A stretch of DNA of 55,461 nucleotides. Origin: a virus. The notes beneath the pieces are model-generated. The model was given only the letters and a program-made list of their open reading frames with translations. It made no database searches and was not told the DNA's origin. This document shows, piece after piece, positions 54,180 to 55,461 of the stretch (the stretch's first letter is position 1; every line of letters begins with the position of its first letter). The stretch spans positions 1 through 55,461 of the IMG/VR virus record IMGVR_UViG_3300024265_000005. The stretch is one strand, 5' to 3'. Made by a program: the position numbers and the translations under genes.

Positions 54180-55461
54180 TGATTATAAAACCGCCATACG
54201 GAGTTCAGCTTAATCGCTCCCATTCCTTAGGTAGGGATGTCGTAAGTGCGTGGTTGTTTAATGATTTGCCCCAGGTTGCAGGAATTACACATGATCTTTC
54301 TGGCAACGGCAATCATGGAACATTTACTGGAGATGCTCATTCAGTTGCGGGTAAGTTTGGTGCTGCATTGAACTTGGGCGGAACCGGCTATGTGGAGATA
54401 GGGGCTGATGCTAGGTATGGAGGGTCTGTTTATTTTATTAGTTTTTGGATTAACCCGGATAGTGTCACTAGCAGTCAGTACATAATGGACAATCGGGCTA
54501 ACGGCAATGGAAATGACAGAGCGATCATAGTCGGGTTTCAAAGTGGCTATTTCAATTTTTATGATGGGGATTACCCAACCGGATCGGCAAATGATACTCG
54601 TTTTGTGGCGACAGCTGGTGTGTGGCAGCATGTGGTAATGGGGACGGACGGTACCTCGGTCTTTGCATATCTCAACGGGGTAAAGGTTATTGAGCAAACG
54701 GGGACCTGGTTGGTTAATGATATTCATCAAGCTTTCATAATCGGCGGTCGAGCAAATTCGCCTCCGATCAATCTGTTTACCGGCCAAATCGACGACGTCC
54801 AAATTTACAACCGAGTCCTCGCTGTTAGCGAGATAATGGAACTGAACCGTGATCCGTTCCAGATGTTCGAGCGATCAAGCATTGAACTATGGTCAGCAGC
54901 TTCACAAGACGTAGGAGGTGTATTTGTAAACGGTTCGGCTACAGGATCTTGCGAATTTACAGCCACTGCAGCAGCGCATAATTATAATCTCGCTTCTGCA
55001 TCAGGTGACATCGAGTTCACAGCTACTGTAGCGGCGCATAATTATAACCTTGCATCAGCTGCAGGTGACATTGAGTTTATCGGAACTTCTGCAGGACGTA
55101 TCTTTTGCTTTGCGTCAGTCACAGGATCTTGCGAATTTACGGCAAATGCGACGGCCCACAATTATAATCTGGCGTCAGTCGTAGGTACTATCGAGTTTAC
55201 AGGTACAGCAGCTGGAAGAATACTACTCGACGAACTACCACTTGTTATATGGGAAGACGCTGACGTAACGTTTAAGAACACCAACGTCACTTGGTATACT
55301 GGATTTGTAGATGCTTCTGCATCAGGTGACATCGAGTTCACAGCTACTGTAGCGGCGCATAATTATAACCTTGCATCAGCTGCAGGTGACATTGAGTTTA
55401 TCGGAACTTCTGCAGGACGTATCTTTTGCTTTGCGTCAGTCACAGGATCTTGCGAATTTAC
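54179..55461 (+). CDS. LamG-domain tail protein, N-terminal part (runs off the window, continues at 1)
   Basis: The ATG overlaps the preceding stop. Residues ~15-225 form a LamG/concanavalin-like lectin domain: VVSAWLFND, GNGNHGTFTG, GKFGAALNLGG, FISFWINPD, WQHVVMGTDG, VFAYLNGVKV, FTGQIDDVQIYNRVL. After a short linker, 20-residue repeats (ASA.GDIEFTATVAAHNYNL type) continue to the end with no stop. The junction is in frame with base 1, so it joins the gpL-like part. LamG folds bind glycans or proteins, so this may be the adhesion module at the tail tip. Copy number of the repeats is uncertain. Confidence 0.78.
   Translation, partial: MIIKPPYGVQLNRSHSLGRDVVSAWLFNDLPQVAGITHDLSGNGNHGTFTGDAHSVAGKFGAALNLGGTGYVEIGADARYGGSVYFISFWINPDSVTSSQYIMDNRANGNGNDRAIIVGFQSGYFNFYDGDYPTGSANDTRFVATAGVWQHVVMGTDGTSVFAYLNGVKVIEQTGTWLVNDIHQAFIIGGRANSPPINLFTGQIDDVQIYNRVLAVSEIMELNRDPFQMFERSSIELWSAASQDVGGVFVNGSATGSCEFTATAAAHNYNLASASGDIEFTATVAAHNYNLASAAGDIEFIGTSAGRIFCFASVTGSCEFTANATAHNYNLASVVGTIEFTGTAAGRILLDELPLVIWEDADVTFKNTNVTWYTGFVDASASGDIEFTATVAAHNYNLASAAGDIEFIGTSAGRIFCFASVTGSCEF
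54992..55461. repeat. Terminal direct repeat, right copy
   Basis: This is the second copy of the 470-bp terminal repeat, identical to the first 470 bases of the window. It lies inside the open frame that begins at 54179 and stays in the same frame as the left copy, so joining the ends gives one uninterrupted gene. Confidence 0.93.

Noticed and set aside
1-55461. Integrase, excisionase, CI-like repressor, attachment site, transposase or CRISPR array.
   Set aside because: No matching motif, no inverted-repeat-bounded insertion and no regularly spaced repeat-spacer pattern was seen. The small dyads are single sites.

Overview
The window is almost certainly one complete tailed-phage genome (Caudoviricetes, siphovirus-like) written out linearly from a circular map. 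Its first and last 470 bases are identical, so the unique circle would be 54,991 bp, and one reading frame runs in phase across the junction. Every gene I can support is on the + strand. The head genes are HK97-type (portal, MuF-like protein, XkdF-like protease, scaffold, capsid). The tail genes are of the lambda/TP901 kind: a tail tube with an Ig-like end, a G/GT chaperone pair with a -1 slippery heptamer, a tape measure, and gpL- and gpJ-like tip proteins. The host cannot be named from sequence. Two lipoprotein signals and a signal-peptide beta-barrel ending in Phe point to a bacterium with an outer membrane. I see no integrase, excisionase or CI-like repressor, so a virulent life style is the default reading, and I recognise no endolysin.

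Layout. 54179-end joined to 1-1119: a LamG, 20-residue-repeat and gpL-like tail protein. 1129-4359: the gpJ-like tip protein with a histidine-rich end. 4433-4891: a lipoprotein. 4.9-12.1 kb: an accessory/early zone of small transcription units, each with a sigma70-type promoter or intrinsic terminator. It holds a Mini-A-like TOPRIM protein, a SLOG protein, envelope proteins, histone-like basic proteins, an HNH enzyme and many structured RNAs. 12.2-31.6 kb: DNA and nucleotide metabolism. This covers an SNF2-type helicase, RuvC-like resolvase, PD-(D/E)XK nuclease, Sak4-like ATPase with a DUF669-like partner, nucleoside deoxyribosyltransferase, YfbR-like HD hydrolase, two divergent ThyX-like proteins, NADAR, a radical-SAM/SPASM enzyme, PolA, endonuclease VII, a DnaA domain-IV-like protein and a primase-helicase. 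31.76-54.2 kb: terminase, head and tail genes.

The most unusual part is RNA-level. Upstream of the 7621 lipoprotein gene lies what reads as a complete type II hammerhead ribozyme with every core nucleotide in place. A related leader that keeps one hammerhead arm and the CUGAUGA box, but lacks the GAAA/stem III half, precedes the outer-membrane barrel gene. In the next unit, two tRNA-like acceptor/T-arm minihelices with consensus T-loops but no D or anticodon arm flank a small gene, and the second runs into a pseudoknot-capable terminator. Together they suggest that early transcripts are cut and punctuated by RNA structure. This is inference.

Other points of interest are a possible thymidylate-modification or nucleotide cluster at 17.9-24 kb; fusions in virion genes (MuF with an HExxH metallopeptidase, GNAT with an XkdF protease, LamG with repeats and gpL); tandem paralogous virion genes at 42.7-45.9 kb; and a 321-bp in-frame repeat unit whose copy number the assembly cannot fix.
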